Origin: Actinopolymorpha pittospori
Lineage (GTDB): Bacteria > Actinomycetota > Actinomycetes > Propionibacteriales > Actinopolymorphaceae
DNA length: 64,000 nucleotides
Reading direction: 5' to 3'
Assembly: GCF_014873875.1 (NCBI RefSeq)
Contig: NZ_JADBEM010000001.1
Location: forward strand, 2,604,001 to 2,668,000
The notes beneath the pieces are model-generated. The model was given only the letters and a program-made list of their open reading frames with translations. It was not told the origin of the DNA and searched no databases. Each line of letters begins with the position of its first letter. Position 1 is the first letter of the stretch. The translations under genes were made by a program, and so were the position numbers. Positions 1 to 9,115 of this stretch are shown piece after piece.

Positions 1-174
1 GCCGATTTCGCCCGCCAGGGAGCCGAAACTCTCGGCGCGACCTCACCCGCCGGCGCCCGGCTGCAGGACATCGGCGAGTTCTTCGAGCACGTTGGCCACG
101 CCATGCTCCAGGCGGCCGAACAATGGCGGCAGGCCTACGTCGCGCGACCAACGCCCGACGGCGACGCGGCGTAG
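1..174 (+). CDS. C-terminal fragment of a CDS cut by the window edge
   Basis: Frame 1 is open from the first base to a TAG at 172-174 and gives the last 57 residues of a protein whose start lies outside the window. The visible part is alanine-rich and probably helical (GEFFEHVGHAMLQAAEQWRQ) with a short disordered tail. I recognise no family. Codon use is high-GC and fits a real gene. Its 3' end overlaps the convergent VOC gene by 40 bases. Confidence 0.5.
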   Translation, partial: ADFARQGAETLGATSPAGARLQDIGEFFEHVGHAMLQAAEQWRQAYVARPTPDGDAA

Positions 175-575
175 GTGCCGATCGAGGCTGAGTGCCACCA
201 CGGGGAGGCCTCTTCACACATGCAGAAGGGATGCCCAACCGGGTCGGCGAAGATGTCGATGGGGTAGACGTCGCCCTTGTCCGCAAGCTTGGTCCCGCCC
301 AACCTGAGTACGGTCCGGGCCGCGACTTCGAGGCCGTCCACGATGAGATCGAGGTGGGCTTGCTGGGGATATGCTGCGTCTGGCCAGCGGGGCGCTCGGT
401 AGTCCTTCACTCCCGTGAATGCGAGGTAGGGGAGGATGCCCTCCTCCCTGCCGATCATCACCCAGTCCTCGTAGGCCTCCCCTATGCGTTTCATGTCTAG
501 AAGTTCGATGTAGAAGGAGGACAGGGCGGCGGGGTCAGGACCGTCCAGTACGAAGTTGGAGACGACTGCACGCAC
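135..575 (-). CDS. VOC (glyoxalase/bleomycin-resistance fold) family protein
   Basis: This 146-residue protein has the length and pattern of a single vicinal-oxygen-chelate domain. It opens with a beta strand (MRAVVSNFVLDGPDPAALSSFY), has a middle strand AHLDLIVDG around residues 73-81, and ends with IFADPVGHPFCMCEE, typical of glyoxalase-like proteins of the Glyoxalase_6 kind. Such proteins are cytosolic metal-binding enzymes or drug-binding proteins. The substrate here cannot be told. The first metal position is Asn or Asp rather than the usual His or Gln, so a classic glyoxalase I activity is unlikely. The gene is convergent with the cut CDS at the window start and seems to be a single-gene unit. 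Confidence 0.75.
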   Translation of the reverse strand: MRAVVSNFVLDGPDPAALSSFYIELLDMKRIGEAYEDWVMIGREEGILPYLAFTGVKDYRAPRWPDAAYPQQAHLDLIVDGLEVAARTVLRLGGTKLADKGDVYPIDIFADPVGHPFCMCEEASPWWHSASIGTYAASPSGVGRAT

Positions 576-626
576 TCCAACCTCATCTCTCCGGCTTTCG
601 TGGGTGCCTGTGACGCTACTGAGGCT

Positions 627-1006
627 CTATGACAGGTGACGTCCTATTCCCTTCGCGTCGACGAGGAACCCGAAGGAGCGTCGGGCTTTGACCGGTGTCC
701 TGCATCGGGTCGCGGAGACCGAGGGCCGTAAGCTTCCGCGGCTCGGGCGGCCTCTTGGCCGGGTCTTCCTCCAGTCAGGGGCGGCGCGCAGCCTGGACGC
801 GTCGAGCAGATGGTGGCTGAGAGCACCGATCCGGCAACACACGAAAGTCGTTTGCTGGGGCGTTGCGGGGTTTGTTAGCGTCCCGGAGTCAGGTCTGGAA
901 AGGGGGTGACGCTCATGTCTCATCAAGTGACGGCGTCGCCTGAGAGCTGCCTCTAGTCTGACAAGTGCCGGGGCCTCGCTGCTGAGTTCACAGTGGAGGC
1001 TCCTTC
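627..1006. other. Intergenic stretch without a recognisable gene
   Basis: About 380 bases separate the VOC gene from the ABC exporter. Short open frames exist on both strands but give arginine- and proline-rich translations with no family resemblance and no ribosome binding site. I see only the exporter's ribosome binding site GGAGG at 995-999. Confidence 0.4.
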
Positions 1007-2746
1007 ATGCGTCTTTCTCTCTTGTTTCGCCTGCGCCTGTTCCTGTCCCGGCAGCGGTCGAGGGTCGCTGCCTACATCGGATTGCTGCTGATCGCGGCGC
1101 TGCTCGCCGTCCTGGTCCCGCTGGCGTTCCAGCGCGCCGTTGACGACGGGCTGACGGTCGGCGCCACGAAGACCGCGCTGACCTGGACCGGCGTCGCGCT
1201 GGCGCTCGGCCTCTTTGCCACCGGAGCGGGCGCCGTCGCGAACGCCATGGGCGCCGAGATCGGTGCCAGGGTCTCTGAGGCCCTGCGGCGGTCGCAGTTC
1301 GACACGATCACGGCCCAGCCGTACGCCTTCCACGCGCAGTCCAAGGCGGGCGCGGTAATTTCCCGGCTGACCCGCAGCCCCTCGGCGGCCCAGAACCTCA
1401 TCCAGTCGGTCTTCGGCACGCTGGTCGGGCAGGGAGTACTGCTGATTCTGGCCGTTGCCATGTTGGCCAGGTTCAGCGTGACCGCGTTCGTGTTCGTGCT
1501 GGCGATGGCGCCGCTTTTTATGATCCCGTTTCGTGTGTTCAACAAGCGGCTGTTCGCCGCGGGACGCGAACAGACCGCCGCGACCAGTGAGGCCGAACAC
1601 TTCCTCACCGAACGGCTCAACGTCGAGGGCGCGGTGACCCGCCACCTGCTCCACTCACACCCGGCGGAGTCCACGGCCTTCGCTGCCCACGCGGCCAGGA
1701 TTCGGGCAGCCCTGGTTCACCGCAACGGCAGCTTCTACGGATCCCAGTTCGTCACCTCCGCCCTCGCCGCCCTCGGTGTGGCCGGCGCCTACGCCGCGGG
1801 CGCTCTGCAGGGCGCATCGGTGGGACAGGTCGTGGCGATGGCCGCCCTGGTCAAGCTCGTCTATGACCCCCTTGTCCTGATCAGCATCCAGGGGCTCGGC
1901 CTGAGCGGCGGCATCATCGAACTGGAACGGATCTTCGCGGTGCTGGACCTGCCGCGCCACCAACTGGCGGGGCGTCGGGAGCTGGACGCGGCGGCCAGGC
2001 GACTCAGGTTCGAGCAAGTGTGGTTTCGTCATCCGGCTCCCGGAACGGCGACCCTGCCCGACCTCGCCGCCGACGCCCCCACCGTCGGCGAGGACGACTG
2101 GGCGGTTGCCGACCTCACGTTCGCACTCGTGCCGGGCAGGACGACAGCGCTGGTCGGCCCCAGCGGCGCGGGCAAGACCACCACGGCGCTGCTCGCCGTC
2201 GGCGTCCACCAGCCGACCGAAGGCCGGATCACGATCAACGACGTCGACCTGGCCGACCTGTCCCCGGCCGCACGGCACCGGGCTGTCGGCATGGTGACCC
2301 AGGACGTCTTCGTCCTGCATGCCAGCCTCCGCGACAACCTCAGGCTGGCCCGACCTGAGGCGACCGACGCGCACATCGTGGAAGCCCTGCGCCACGCCCA
2401 ACTCGCCACCCTGATCGACACGCTGCCGCAGGGACTCGACACCACGGTCGGTGACCGTGGCTTCCGGCTGTCCGGCGGAGAACGTCAGCGCCTCAGTCTG
2501 GCCCGCCTCTTCCTGGCCGACCCCGACATCGTGATCCTCGACGAGGCCACCGCCCACCTGGACACGCTGACCGAAGCCGCGCTCCACGAGGCGATGACTC
2601 GCCACCTCACCGGGCGCACCATGCTGGTCATCGCCCATCGGACCAGCACGATCGAGAACGCCGACCAAACCATCCGCCTCGACCACGGCCGCATCGCCGT
2701 CATTCACCACAACCGCTGGGCGCGCAGCCAGCAGAACCTGGTCTAA
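1007..2746 (+). CDS. ABC exporter half-transporter (fused membrane and ATPase domains)
   Basis: This 579-residue protein has the usual length and order of an ABC exporter half-transporter. Membrane segments fill roughly residues 15-300. The nucleotide-binding domain follows, with Walker A GPSGAGKT near 385-392, Q-loop TQDVF near 430, signature LSGGERQRL near 488-496, Walker B IVILDEAT near 508-515 and the switch His in IAHRT near 543. It should act in the cytoplasmic membrane as a homodimer, or with a partner, to export a lipid, peptide or drug. The ATP site is complete. The ATG at 1007 is chosen because GGAGG lies at 995-999. No partner gene is adjacent, so a homodimer is likely. Substrate unknown. 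Confidence 0.9.
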   Translation: MRLSLLFRLRLFLSRQRSRVAAYIGLLLIAALLAVLVPLAFQRAVDDGLTVGATKTALTWTGVALALGLFATGAGAVANAMGAEIGARVSEALRRSQFDTITAQPYAFHAQSKAGAVISRLTRSPSAAQNLIQSVFGTLVGQGVLLILAVAMLARFSVTAFVFVLAMAPLFMIPFRVFNKRLFAAGREQTAATSEAEHFLTERLNVEGAVTRHLLHSHPAESTAFAAHAARIRAALVHRNGSFYGSQFVTSALAALGVAGAYAAGALQGASVGQVVAMAALVKLVYDPLVLISIQGLGLSGGIIELERIFAVLDLPRHQLAGRRELDAAARRLRFEQVWFRHPAPGTATLPDLAADAPTVGEDDWAVADLTFALVPGRTTALVGPSGAGKTTTALLAVGVHQPTEGRITINDVDLADLSPAARHRAVGMVTQDVFVLHASLRDNLRLARPEATDAHIVEALRHAQLATLIDTLPQGLDTTVGDRGFRLSGGERQRLSLARLFLADPDIVILDEATAHLDTLTEAALHEAMTRHLTGRTMLVIAHRTSTIENADQTIRLDHGRIAVIHHNRWARSQQNLV

Positions 2747-2784
2747 CCCGCGGCTGAAAGCTGAGCTGTTCTTCACATCCCAGG

Positions 2785-2882
2785 GGACGGACACCGAAAC
2801 AGCACGCGGCGGTGAGGCCGGCACGCGTCCATGACCGCGCGCAGGTTGCCGCAGCCGTCGGTGCTGTTTCGGTCTCCGGTCC
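2785..2882. repeat. 98-bp inverted-repeat unit, MITE-like or long hairpin
   Basis: Left arm 2785-2805 and right arm 2861-2882 are near-perfect inverted repeats. The inner 13 bases (ACCGAAACAGCAC at 2793-2805 against 2861-2873) match exactly, and the outer 8-9 bases match with one mismatch and one base gap. The 55-base spacer is GC-rich and non-coding. The arms are too far apart and lack a T-run for a simple terminator, which suggests a small non-autonomous element. No flanking duplication is clear. Confidence 0.5.
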
Positions 2883-3022
2883 ATGCTCCGCGACCGGATT
2901 CGGCTGGTCGGGATCTCGAGCTGTTGCGACCGTCCTCCGGGGCGAGACGGGGTGAACCGTGATGAACCTACCTAGCGGGGCGACGGGGGAGGCGCCCTCA
3001 AGCTCGATTCGAGACGGTGCGC

Positions 3023-3125
3023 TAGTCAGCGTCAGGCGCGGGCCAGTCCAGGTGCTGGACTGCGGAGCGGGCAGTGGCCAGCTCCGCGCTGGTCAGTAGC
3101 GCTTCGGCGTGTGGTGCCGCGCCAG
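3023..3125 (-). pseudogene. Possible 3' end of a gene cut by IS1380-A
   Basis: On the minus strand one frame is open from the IS1380-A boundary near 3125 to a TAG at 3023-3025. It reads like a genuine C-terminus: acidic, alanine/leucine-rich, ending VQHLDWPAPDAD. The part upstream of the IS cannot be joined with certainty because the target duplication is unclear. I recognise no family. Confidence 0.3.
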
Positions 3126-3271
3126 CCTTAGCCTGGATCCGTGGACCGGGTGGGTTGGTGATCTTGGTTGTGGGTTTGGTGGTGTGGGCTGCGGCTGGGC
3201 AGGTCGGGCTCGCTGGTCTGCCCAGCTTTCCTTTGGTTTCTGGTCGGGCCTTGACGGCGGGTGGGCAGGTT

Positions 3272-4676
3272 TCAGGCGAGGCGTGGTGGCCCGGTCGCAG
3301 GGCGGAACACGTTGTTCCACAGGGTTTTCCAGTGTTGGGCCCAGGGCCAGTGCTCGGGCAGGTGCAGCACGGTCCGGCGCCCGGGGCGGGCCAGTCGTGC
3401 AGGGACGGTGACGATGTGACGGCGAAGCGTCGCGCCGCGGGCGAGGGCGTGGCGGGGGCTGGTGAGGGTTCCGGCGGCGCGGAGCAGGTTGTGGCAGATG
3501 GCGGCGCAGATCGCCCACGCGCTGTTCGCGGCGAACCGGCCTGAGGGCAGGTGCGCCAACGGCCCGTCGATCAGGTCAGCGAACACCGTTTCGATGATCG
3601 CGTGCCGGCGGTGGGTGATGTCAGCATCGGCGGTGGGTTCGGTGTTGTTGGTGAAGAACGGGTGATGACGCCATACCGGGAACAACTCCTCCTCGCGGGC
3701 GCAGTCACGGACCCGGCGCACGACCAGCCGGGCGGTGACCGGGTGCCTGGTCGAGGCGAACGCCGTGAACTCCACCTCCGCGACCTCAGCATCCGAAATC
3801 AACTCACCGGTATCGTCATCGACGACCGCACCGGGGTAGTGCACCGGTGTCCAGGCGTCTTCGGCGATGCTGGCGATCGCGGCGGTGACCGCCGGGTTCT
3901 TGGTGAGCACCACCGAGAACCGCACGCCTGCCTTCACACACGCGCCGACCACGGCGTGGTTGCCATACGCCGAATCGCCCCTCACCAGGATCTGCCCGCT
4001 GGCGCCGGCGGCGCGGGCGGTGGCGATCGCCTCCTTTGCCATGCTCGCCGCTCCTTTGCCGGAGCCGGCCCGTCCGGCGCGCAGCCGGATCCCGGCCACC
4101 ACCGGCGCCCCCCTGGATCGTGCTGATCGTGGTCGCCAGCGGCGACAGGCCCCGGCGCAACACCTGCCGGCCGCCGATCTTGGTGTGCCCGAAACTCCCG
4201 CCCTGCTTGGCGTGCCCATAGACCGGGCGCAACAGCGAGTCGATATCGATGAACGCCTGGGTCTCGATGCCGGGCAGCAGCCCGCTGGCCTGGACAAGGT
4301 TGACCAGATGAGCCCGCGCGACCGACGCCAACTGCATGCAGTGGCCGTGGGTGAACTCCCGCAGAAACTGGCCAAGCGTCGCCGGCGCATACACCCCGCC
4401 GAACAGCCGGCGCATCCCACCAGACCGGATCACATCCAGATCATCGATACAGTCCGCGCCGGCAGCCATCCCGGCAATGATCGAGGTGAGCTTGCCCGCC
4501 GGGTTGGCCGCCGCCGAAGCCACCGTCGTGGTCCGGATCGCGACCCGCTCCTCCACCAGCTCCGACAGGCCCGCCCGCTCGGCCAACGCCATCACCGGCA
4601 CCAGCCCCGCACACGACACCAGGTTCTGCTCATCGAACACCGGCGTGGCCCGCGACCACCCATACGGTAGTTTCAC
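3272..4676 (-). pseudogene. IS1380-family transposase, frameshifted
   Basis: The first part starts at a GTG at 4674-4676 (KLPYGWSRATPVFDEQNLVS) and carries the first catalytic Asp in AFIDIDSLLRP. The second part is in another frame and carries the second Asp in ILVRGDSAYGN and the Glu in RRHAIIETVFADLID, ending at 3272. Reading switches frame at a run of six C on the plus strand (4108-4113, G-run on the coding strand), where one base too many separates PLATTISTIQG from APVVAGIRLRAG. Joined, the protein would have the usual IS1380 length of about 460-470 residues. IS1380 elements are not known to rely on programmed frameshifting, so I treat it as a broken copy or a homopolymer sequencing error. 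Confidence 0.75.
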
Positions 4677-4680
4677 TCTC

Positions 4681-4746
4681 AGTGCCTTTTGGATCGGGTT
4701 GGATCAGGACCTAGACACTCCAGATTCTCCCGATCCAGAAGGCACT
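4681..4746 (-). promoter_or_regulatory. Hairpin covering the IS1380-A transposase ribosome binding site
   Basis: Arms 4681-4698 and 4729-4746 are 18-base inverted repeats with one mismatch (AGTGCCTTTTGGATCGGG against its near-complement). Read on the minus strand, the 3' arm ends four bases before the transposase GTG and contains the only good Shine-Dalgarno-like stretch, AAAAGG. Transcripts reading in from outside would fold the site away, whereas a promoter between the arms would leave it free. The same AGTGCCTT core occurs in the IS1380-B leader. Confidence 0.6.
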
Positions 4747-4857
4747 TCCTCTGCTACCACGCCGAAGGACCACTCACCCGGTCCACGGATCCAGGCTTAG
4801 AGGCTGGAGCTCTGGCGGTGAGCCCAGGGGCATAGCCCGCGAGGTCCGTGCCAACAA

Positions 4858-5334
4858 TCAGGGGTCCTGGGCCGCGTCCCGATAGGCATCTGGCAGCGGT
4901 GGACTGCCTTTGTGTACCCGGTCGTGAGCGATCATCACAGTGTCGATCTCCCGACCCGATGACAGCCGGACGACGGGGTGCCCATTCGGCCAGACCTGCC
5001 ACATTGCGCCCGGCAGTGTGTTCACCAGGACGCTCCCGAGGTAGGTCCCGGCCTCGTTACCCAGCCACGCGCTGATCACGTTGCCGTGCGACTGGCCGAT
5101 GAGTCGATCAAGGCGAGCAAGCGACTGCTCGCTGCCATCGAGGTCAACACCGATCGTGGCGGCCAGGTCCCGCAGTTGGCGGCACTGCGCCAGGTGTCCG
5201 GCGAGCTGCTCAGGATCCTCAGTGCTGGGACCGTAGACCGCGAGTCCCCGCGCCATTCCATGGCGGTGCCGCCGTCGGCGGATGAAGTCCAGGCCTCTCA
5301 TGCATCGACCATAAGCGTCCCGACTCATGGCCAC
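4858..5334 (-). CDS. Conserved actinobacterial hypothetical protein (DUF6278-like)
   Basis: The product has 158 residues. The N-terminus is basic (RGLDFIRRRRHRHG). The middle is helical with a DPEQLAGHLAQC segment. The C-terminal half has GNEAGTYLGSVLVNTLPGA, then WQVWPNGHPVVRL and SGREIDTVMIAHDRV. This resembles the proteins called DUF6278 in streptomycetes, but I am recalling the pattern rather than searching. It has no membrane segments or catalytic motif that I can name and is likely cytosolic. It lies just upstream of IS1380-A on the same strand, and its 3' end is intact. Confidence 0.6.
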   Translation of the reverse strand: MAMSRDAYGRCMRGLDFIRRRRHRHGMARGLAVYGPSTEDPEQLAGHLAQCRQLRDLAATIGVDLDGSEQSLARLDRLIGQSHGNVISAWLGNEAGTYLGSVLVNTLPGAMWQVWPNGHPVVRLSSGREIDTVMIAHDRVHKGSPPLPDAYRDAAQDP

Positions 5335-5561
5335 CCAGCTTTGCTAACGGCACGGGGCCGCAGGCAACGCCCGTCCGACACTGGATGGTCAAGCAGGGTG
5401 ATCACGGGCATTGGCGGGCAGTCATGCTCCGTCTGATTCGGGCCAGAGTTGGATGCTTTGGTCCGCTGCGTCCAGGATCAACTGAGCGTCGATCTCGGCT
5501 CTGCTCTCTGTGAAGCGCCCCGGGTCTGGTGGAGGCTCTCAATCCATGGAGGATGAGAGTC

Positions 5562-5882
5562 ATGGCGGCACCGAGGAAGTACGGCGACGAGCTGCGTGAG
5601 CGGGCCACCCGGATGGCGGTGGAGGCGCGTAAGGACCCGGCGAGTCGGCCGGGTGCGATCGCTCGGATCGCGGAGCAGTTGGGGATGCATCCGGAGACGT
5701 TGCGTGGATGGGTGCGCCAAGCCGAGATCGACGGCGGGGTCCGGCCCGGCACGAGCAGCGACGAGTCCAAGCGGATCGCGGACCTGGAGCGAGAGAACCG
5801 TGAGCTGAAGCGAGCCAATGAGATCCTGCGAACGGCGTCGGCGTTTTTCGCGGCCGCGGAGCTCGACCGCAAGATCAAGTAA
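5562..5882 (+). CDS. IS3-A OrfA, helix-turn-helix subunit of the transposase
   Basis: The ATG at 5562 is preceded by GGAGG at 5548-5552 and is preferred over an upstream in-frame start at 5529. The 106-residue product begins AAPRKYGDELRERATRMAVEA, followed by the helix-turn-helix IARIAEQLGMHPETLRGWVRQ and a leucine-zipper-like coiled coil SKRIADLERENRELKRANEIL, all typical of IS3 OrfA (transposase_8 family). It binds the element's ends. It stops two bases before orfB, so the two are translated together or fused by a frameshift near AAGATCAAGTAAG. Confidence 0.9.
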   Translation: MAAPRKYGDELRERATRMAVEARKDPASRPGAIARIAEQLGMHPETLRGWVRQAEIDGGVRPGTSSDESKRIADLERENRELKRANEILRTASAFFAAAELDRKIK

Positions 5883-5884
5883 GC

Positions 5885-6859
5885 GTGCCGACAGCGGTGC
5901 TGGTCGACTACATCGACGCCCACCGCGACAGGTTCGGGGTCGAGCCGATCTGTGAAGTCCTGTCCTCTGGCGGGACCAAGATTGCCCCGAGCACCTACTA
6001 CGCAGCCAAGACCAGACCGGCCTCGGCCAGAGCGATCCGAGACGCCGAACTGGTGCCCGTGATCCGTCAGGTCCACACCGACAACCTCGGTGTCTACGGC
6101 GCCCGCAAGGTCCACGCCGAGGTCAACCGGCAGGGCACCCTGGTCGCCCGGTGCACCGTCGAACGCCTGATGAAAGCCGAGGGGCTGGCCGGGATCAGGC
6201 GGGACAAGACCCGCAAGACCACGCTGAGCGAGGGCGCCGAGACCAAGCGTCCCGAGGATCTGGTCAAGCGTCAGTTCCTCGCCCAGGCTCCCAACCAGCT
6301 CTGGGTGGCGGACCTGACCTATGTCCGCACCCACTCGGGCTGGGTCTACGCCGCGTTCGTGCTCGACGTGTTCTCCCGCATGGTCCTGGGGTGGCAGGTG
6401 TCTACCTCACTGCGCACCGACCTGGCCCTGGATGGGCTCGACATGGGTCTGTGGGCCCGGCAGCGAGCCGGGCAGGACGTCACCGGGCTCACCCACCATT
6501 CAGACCGCGGAGTTCAATATCGAGCCATCCGCTACACCCAGCGGCTGGCCGAGGCCGAGGCCGTCGCCTCGGTTGGTTCCAAGGGCGATTCGTATGACAA
6601 CGCGATGGCTGAGGCGTTCAACTCGCTGTTCAAGGCCGAGTGCATCCGCAACCCGGCCATGCGCCCCAGCGGGGGCTGGAAGTCCGTCGGTGACGTCGAG
6701 ATCGCCGTCGCCGAGTACATCGACTGGTTCAACCACCGACGCCTCCACGGCGAGATCGGACTGATCCCGCCGGCAGAGTTCGAGGCCAACCACTGGGCCA
6801 GCCTCACGACCGAGCACTACCCTGAAACACCCGTCCCCGCAGCGGTCGGATCCAAGTAA
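5885..6859 (+). CDS. IS3-A OrfB, DDE transposase catalytic subunit
   Basis: This 324-residue integrase-core protein starts at a GTG two bases after orfA. It opens with the HTH_21-like segment DYIDAHRDRFGVEPICEVL. The rve catalytic core then shows the first Asp in QLWVADLTYV, the second in THHSDRGVQY and the Glu in YDNAMAEAFNSLFK, ending with the usual IDWFNHRRLHGEIG. All catalytic residues are present, so the element looks competent. It carries out copy-out/paste-in transposition together with OrfA. Confidence 0.93.
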   Translation: MPTAVLVDYIDAHRDRFGVEPICEVLSSGGTKIAPSTYYAAKTRPASARAIRDAELVPVIRQVHTDNLGVYGARKVHAEVNRQGTLVARCTVERLMKAEGLAGIRRDKTRKTTLSEGAETKRPEDLVKRQFLAQAPNQLWVADLTYVRTHSGWVYAAFVLDVFSRMVLGWQVSTSLRTDLALDGLDMGLWARQRAGQDVTGLTHHSDRGVQYRAIRYTQRLAEAEAVASVGSKGDSYDNAMAEAFNSLFKAECIRNPAMRPSGGWKSVGDVEIAVAEYIDWFNHRRLHGEIGLIPPAEFEANHWASLTTEHYPETPVPAAVGSK

Positions 6860-7654
6860 CCGAGTCTCCACGAAACCCGGGGCGCTTCACTGGTATGTCG
6901 AAGGCGGGCCACTGGCACACGAACGTCAGCGGGCCCGGTGGTGGAAGCGGCCAGACCCACAGGCGCCAGTCGGCGAAACGGCGACCGCCGCCGGTCGTCA
7001 TCATCTGAAGGGTCGGGTCGTGAGGCTCGGTGTCCCTCATCCGTGGCCCGCCGACGGTCAGGTTGGTGCAGCGGCGGCCGTCGGCGAACTGGATCCCGAA
7101 CCGTAGGAACTCCGGCCGGACCTCCTGGCTCTCTTCGGTGTCGCTGAGGAGCATGGTGGTGCCCAACGGACGCTGCTTGGATCTCAGGGTCGCGACGAGC
7201 CAGAGGTCGAACCCGTTCGGGTAGCCAGATAGGCCACTGATCGCTACCGCAGCCTCGTCGGTACGGGCCAGGACGATCCCGGAAGTCGCGACCGCAGCTG
7301 GGATCGCGGACTCGGGACGCTCCCATGCCATGCGGGGCCGAAGGCGCGGAAACTCGGGCTGTACGTCGTCGAAGAACCCCACGTCATCGACCCTAGATCC
7401 CAAACGAGATCTCCGTGGCACGCCGGGTGCTGATTCCAACAAGCTGCGAGGCAGGACAACGATGGGCACCTAACCTCAACTATTCACGGAAATTGATCTA
7501 GTGGTGATGGATTCTTGTTTGGGCTTGCGTGGTTGTGAAAGCTGCTTGCGGGTAGGCTGGCGCGCCCGGCGGCTGGGCGCCGGTTGTTGTTGTTCAGTGG
7601 GGGTTTGCGGGTCTCCGTTTCTGCGGCTCGCGAGGTGGTCAGGGACGGCGGGTG

Positions 7655-9112
7655 TTAGCCGAAGGCCGTACGGATGCGCGTCCAGCCTTTCTCGATCGCG
7701 GGGCTGGGGGTCCAGGAAGAGTCCAGTTTCAGATACAGCTGTCGGGCGGTGGAGACGATTTTTCCGGCGACGTGTAGGACTTTGTAGCGGAAGGTTTCGG
7801 GTGTGGCTTTGGCGATCCCGGGGTGGTCTTTGAAGCCGAGCAGTTTCGCCCAGCTGATCAGATCCGCGGCGGCGAGCGCTATCTCGAACCAGGCCTGGTT
7901 GTGGCAGAACGCGTCCAGCGGCAGGTTGCCCAGGCCGAGGTGGCCGGAGTCTTTGATCCGTGCTTCGACGTGGGCGTGCTGGCGGTGTCGTAGCTCCAGT
8001 CCCTGGATCTGGTGGGGGACTACACGGGCCGGGGTGTCGGTGATGAACGCGGTCAGCCGCATCCCGTCACTGGTGGTGTTGTGCAGTTGGAGTTGGGCGC
8101 CCGGATGCGGGCGTTCCTTGCGTAGGATCAGCCGGGTGCCTTGCGGCCACTTCGACAGATCCACACAGTGTGTGGCTTCGAACACCATGGCACCGTCACG
8201 GATCCCGTCGTCTTCGATCGCGGTCGCCCACAGCTGCTCGTCCACCGCGTCGGCGATCCCCACATAGGTGGGGGTCGACTCGGTGGAGAAGCTGAACTCG
8301 CAGTGTTTCTGCCGGCAGTAGGCGGCGAAGTCGTAGGTCGCCCCGGCCGCATCGGCCCGGATCAGGATCTCCGGCGCACCGTCGACGCCAGGCCGGTAGG
8401 ACTCCGGGAGCGCTTCAAGGGTCAGGTCCAGCAGTGTCTTGTGGTCGGCGATGGTGTTCGACCCGGCGTTTCCGGGCCGAAGGATCCCAGCCAGCGACTC
8501 CCCGCCGGAGATCTCGGGCCGGTCCAGATAGGAGTGCAGCGGATGGAACCCGAAGCTCTTCTTCCAGGTCGGTGCAGCGCCGGACTTCTCGCTGTGAGCG
8601 ATGGTGATCGTGGCATCGAAGTCGATGTGCAGATACCCACCGGTGGCCTCCAGGTCCGGGGCCGCTCCCGCCTGCCAGGCCCGCTCACGCGCCTTCGCCC
8701 GCGCCTGGCGCACCAGCCCCAGATGCTGTTCATCGATCCTGTCGACCAGCCGCCACACGGTCGGCTGACTGGCCACCGCCCCGTGCAGTTGCGGGCGGTC
8801 CCGCAACACCGCGATCCCCGACGTCGACGTCGCCCCATCGGCGATCGCACACGCCTGATCAGCGAACACCTGCCCCGGGGAGTGAAGCCACGGGCCCCGA
8901 TACGTGTCAGCCAACGCCTGGGTGACGAACCTGGTCAGACCCACGAACTCAGCGAGCTCGCGCAGCATCGACACACCCGCATGCGAGGCCAACCCGTGCC
9001 CATCCGAGCTGACCCGAAGCCGCGGCCCAGCCACGCCACCCCTGCCGCCAGCCGAACCATCCTTGCCTCGGCGTGCCTTCTTCCCACCCGACGAACCCTT
9101 GCTACGCTTCAC
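7655..9112 (-). CDS. IS1380-family DDE transposase (IS1380-B copy 1)
   Basis: The 485-residue protein starts at a GTG at 9110-9112. It has a basic, glycine-rich N-terminal tail (KRSKGSSGGKKARRGKDGS), and the catalytic Asp residues lie in YLHIDFDATIT and EILIRADAAGATYDF. The likely Glu is in RHRQHAHVEARIKDS. The segment SFGFHPLHSYLD followed by GILRPGNAGSNT is a hallmark of the family. Length and motifs are complete, so it is probably active. Cut-and-paste transposition into CTAR-type 4-bp targets is inferred from this copy (CTAA) and copy 2 (CTAG). Confidence 0.93.
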   Translation of the reverse strand: MKRSKGSSGGKKARRGKDGSAGGRGGVAGPRLRVSSDGHGLASHAGVSMLRELAEFVGLTRFVTQALADTYRGPWLHSPGQVFADQACAIADGATSTSGIAVLRDRPQLHGAVASQPTVWRLVDRIDEQHLGLVRQARAKARERAWQAGAAPDLEATGGYLHIDFDATITIAHSEKSGAAPTWKKSFGFHPLHSYLDRPEISGGESLAGILRPGNAGSNTIADHKTLLDLTLEALPESYRPGVDGAPEILIRADAAGATYDFAAYCRQKHCEFSFSTESTPTYVGIADAVDEQLWATAIEDDGIRDGAMVFEATHCVDLSKWPQGTRLILRKERPHPGAQLQLHNTTSDGMRLTAFITDTPARVVPHQIQGLELRHRQHAHVEARIKDSGHLGLGNLPLDAFCHNQAWFEIALAAADLISWAKLLGFKDHPGIAKATPETFRYKVLHVAGKIVSTARQLYLKLDSSWTPSPAIEKGWTRIRTAFG

Positions 9113-9115
9113 CTA

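Larger units (their letters stand above)
3126..4803 (-). mobile_element. IS1380-family insertion sequence (IS1380-A)
   Basis: Imperfect terminal inverted repeats bound the element. The core at 3130-3152 (AGCCTGGATCCGTGGACC and onward) is repeated in reverse at 4775-4797 over 23 identical bases. The outermost bases at each end differ slightly, and I could not identify a 4-bp target duplication, so the outer limits are good to a few bases. The size of about 1.68 kb, the single transposase gene and the TIR starting CC fit the IS1380 family. The transposase is frameshifted, so this copy is probably not autonomous. Confidence 0.75.
5511..6889 (+). mobile_element. IS3-family insertion sequence (IS3-A), 1379 bp
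   Basis: Terminal inverted repeats of 28 bases begin TGAAGCGCCCCGGGT at 5511 and end as its reverse complement at 6889, with four mismatches over the full 28. A 3-bp target duplication CTG lies at 5508-5510 and 6890-6892. Deleting one copy restores an open reading frame in the host gene, which proves the boundaries. Two genes, orfA and orfB, run left to right in the usual IS3 arrangement. Confidence 0.95.
5422..7469 (-). pseudogene. Unknown gene interrupted by the IS3-A insertion
   Basis: Reading from a GTG at 7467-7469, the frame is coding up to 6890, where IS3-A begins. Removing 5508-6889 (the IS plus one CTG duplicate) joins DIP to ESRAEIDAQLILDAADQ in the same frame and ends at a TGA at 5422-5424. 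The rebuilt gene is exactly 222 codons and gives a 221-residue soluble protein with a Trp/Pro-rich stretch (DWRLWVWPLPPPGPLTF) and no signal peptide. I recognise no family. A TAG sits immediately before the GTG, so it cannot extend upstream. IS1380-B has also inserted one base upstream of the start, so the promoter is separated too. Confidence 0.7.
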
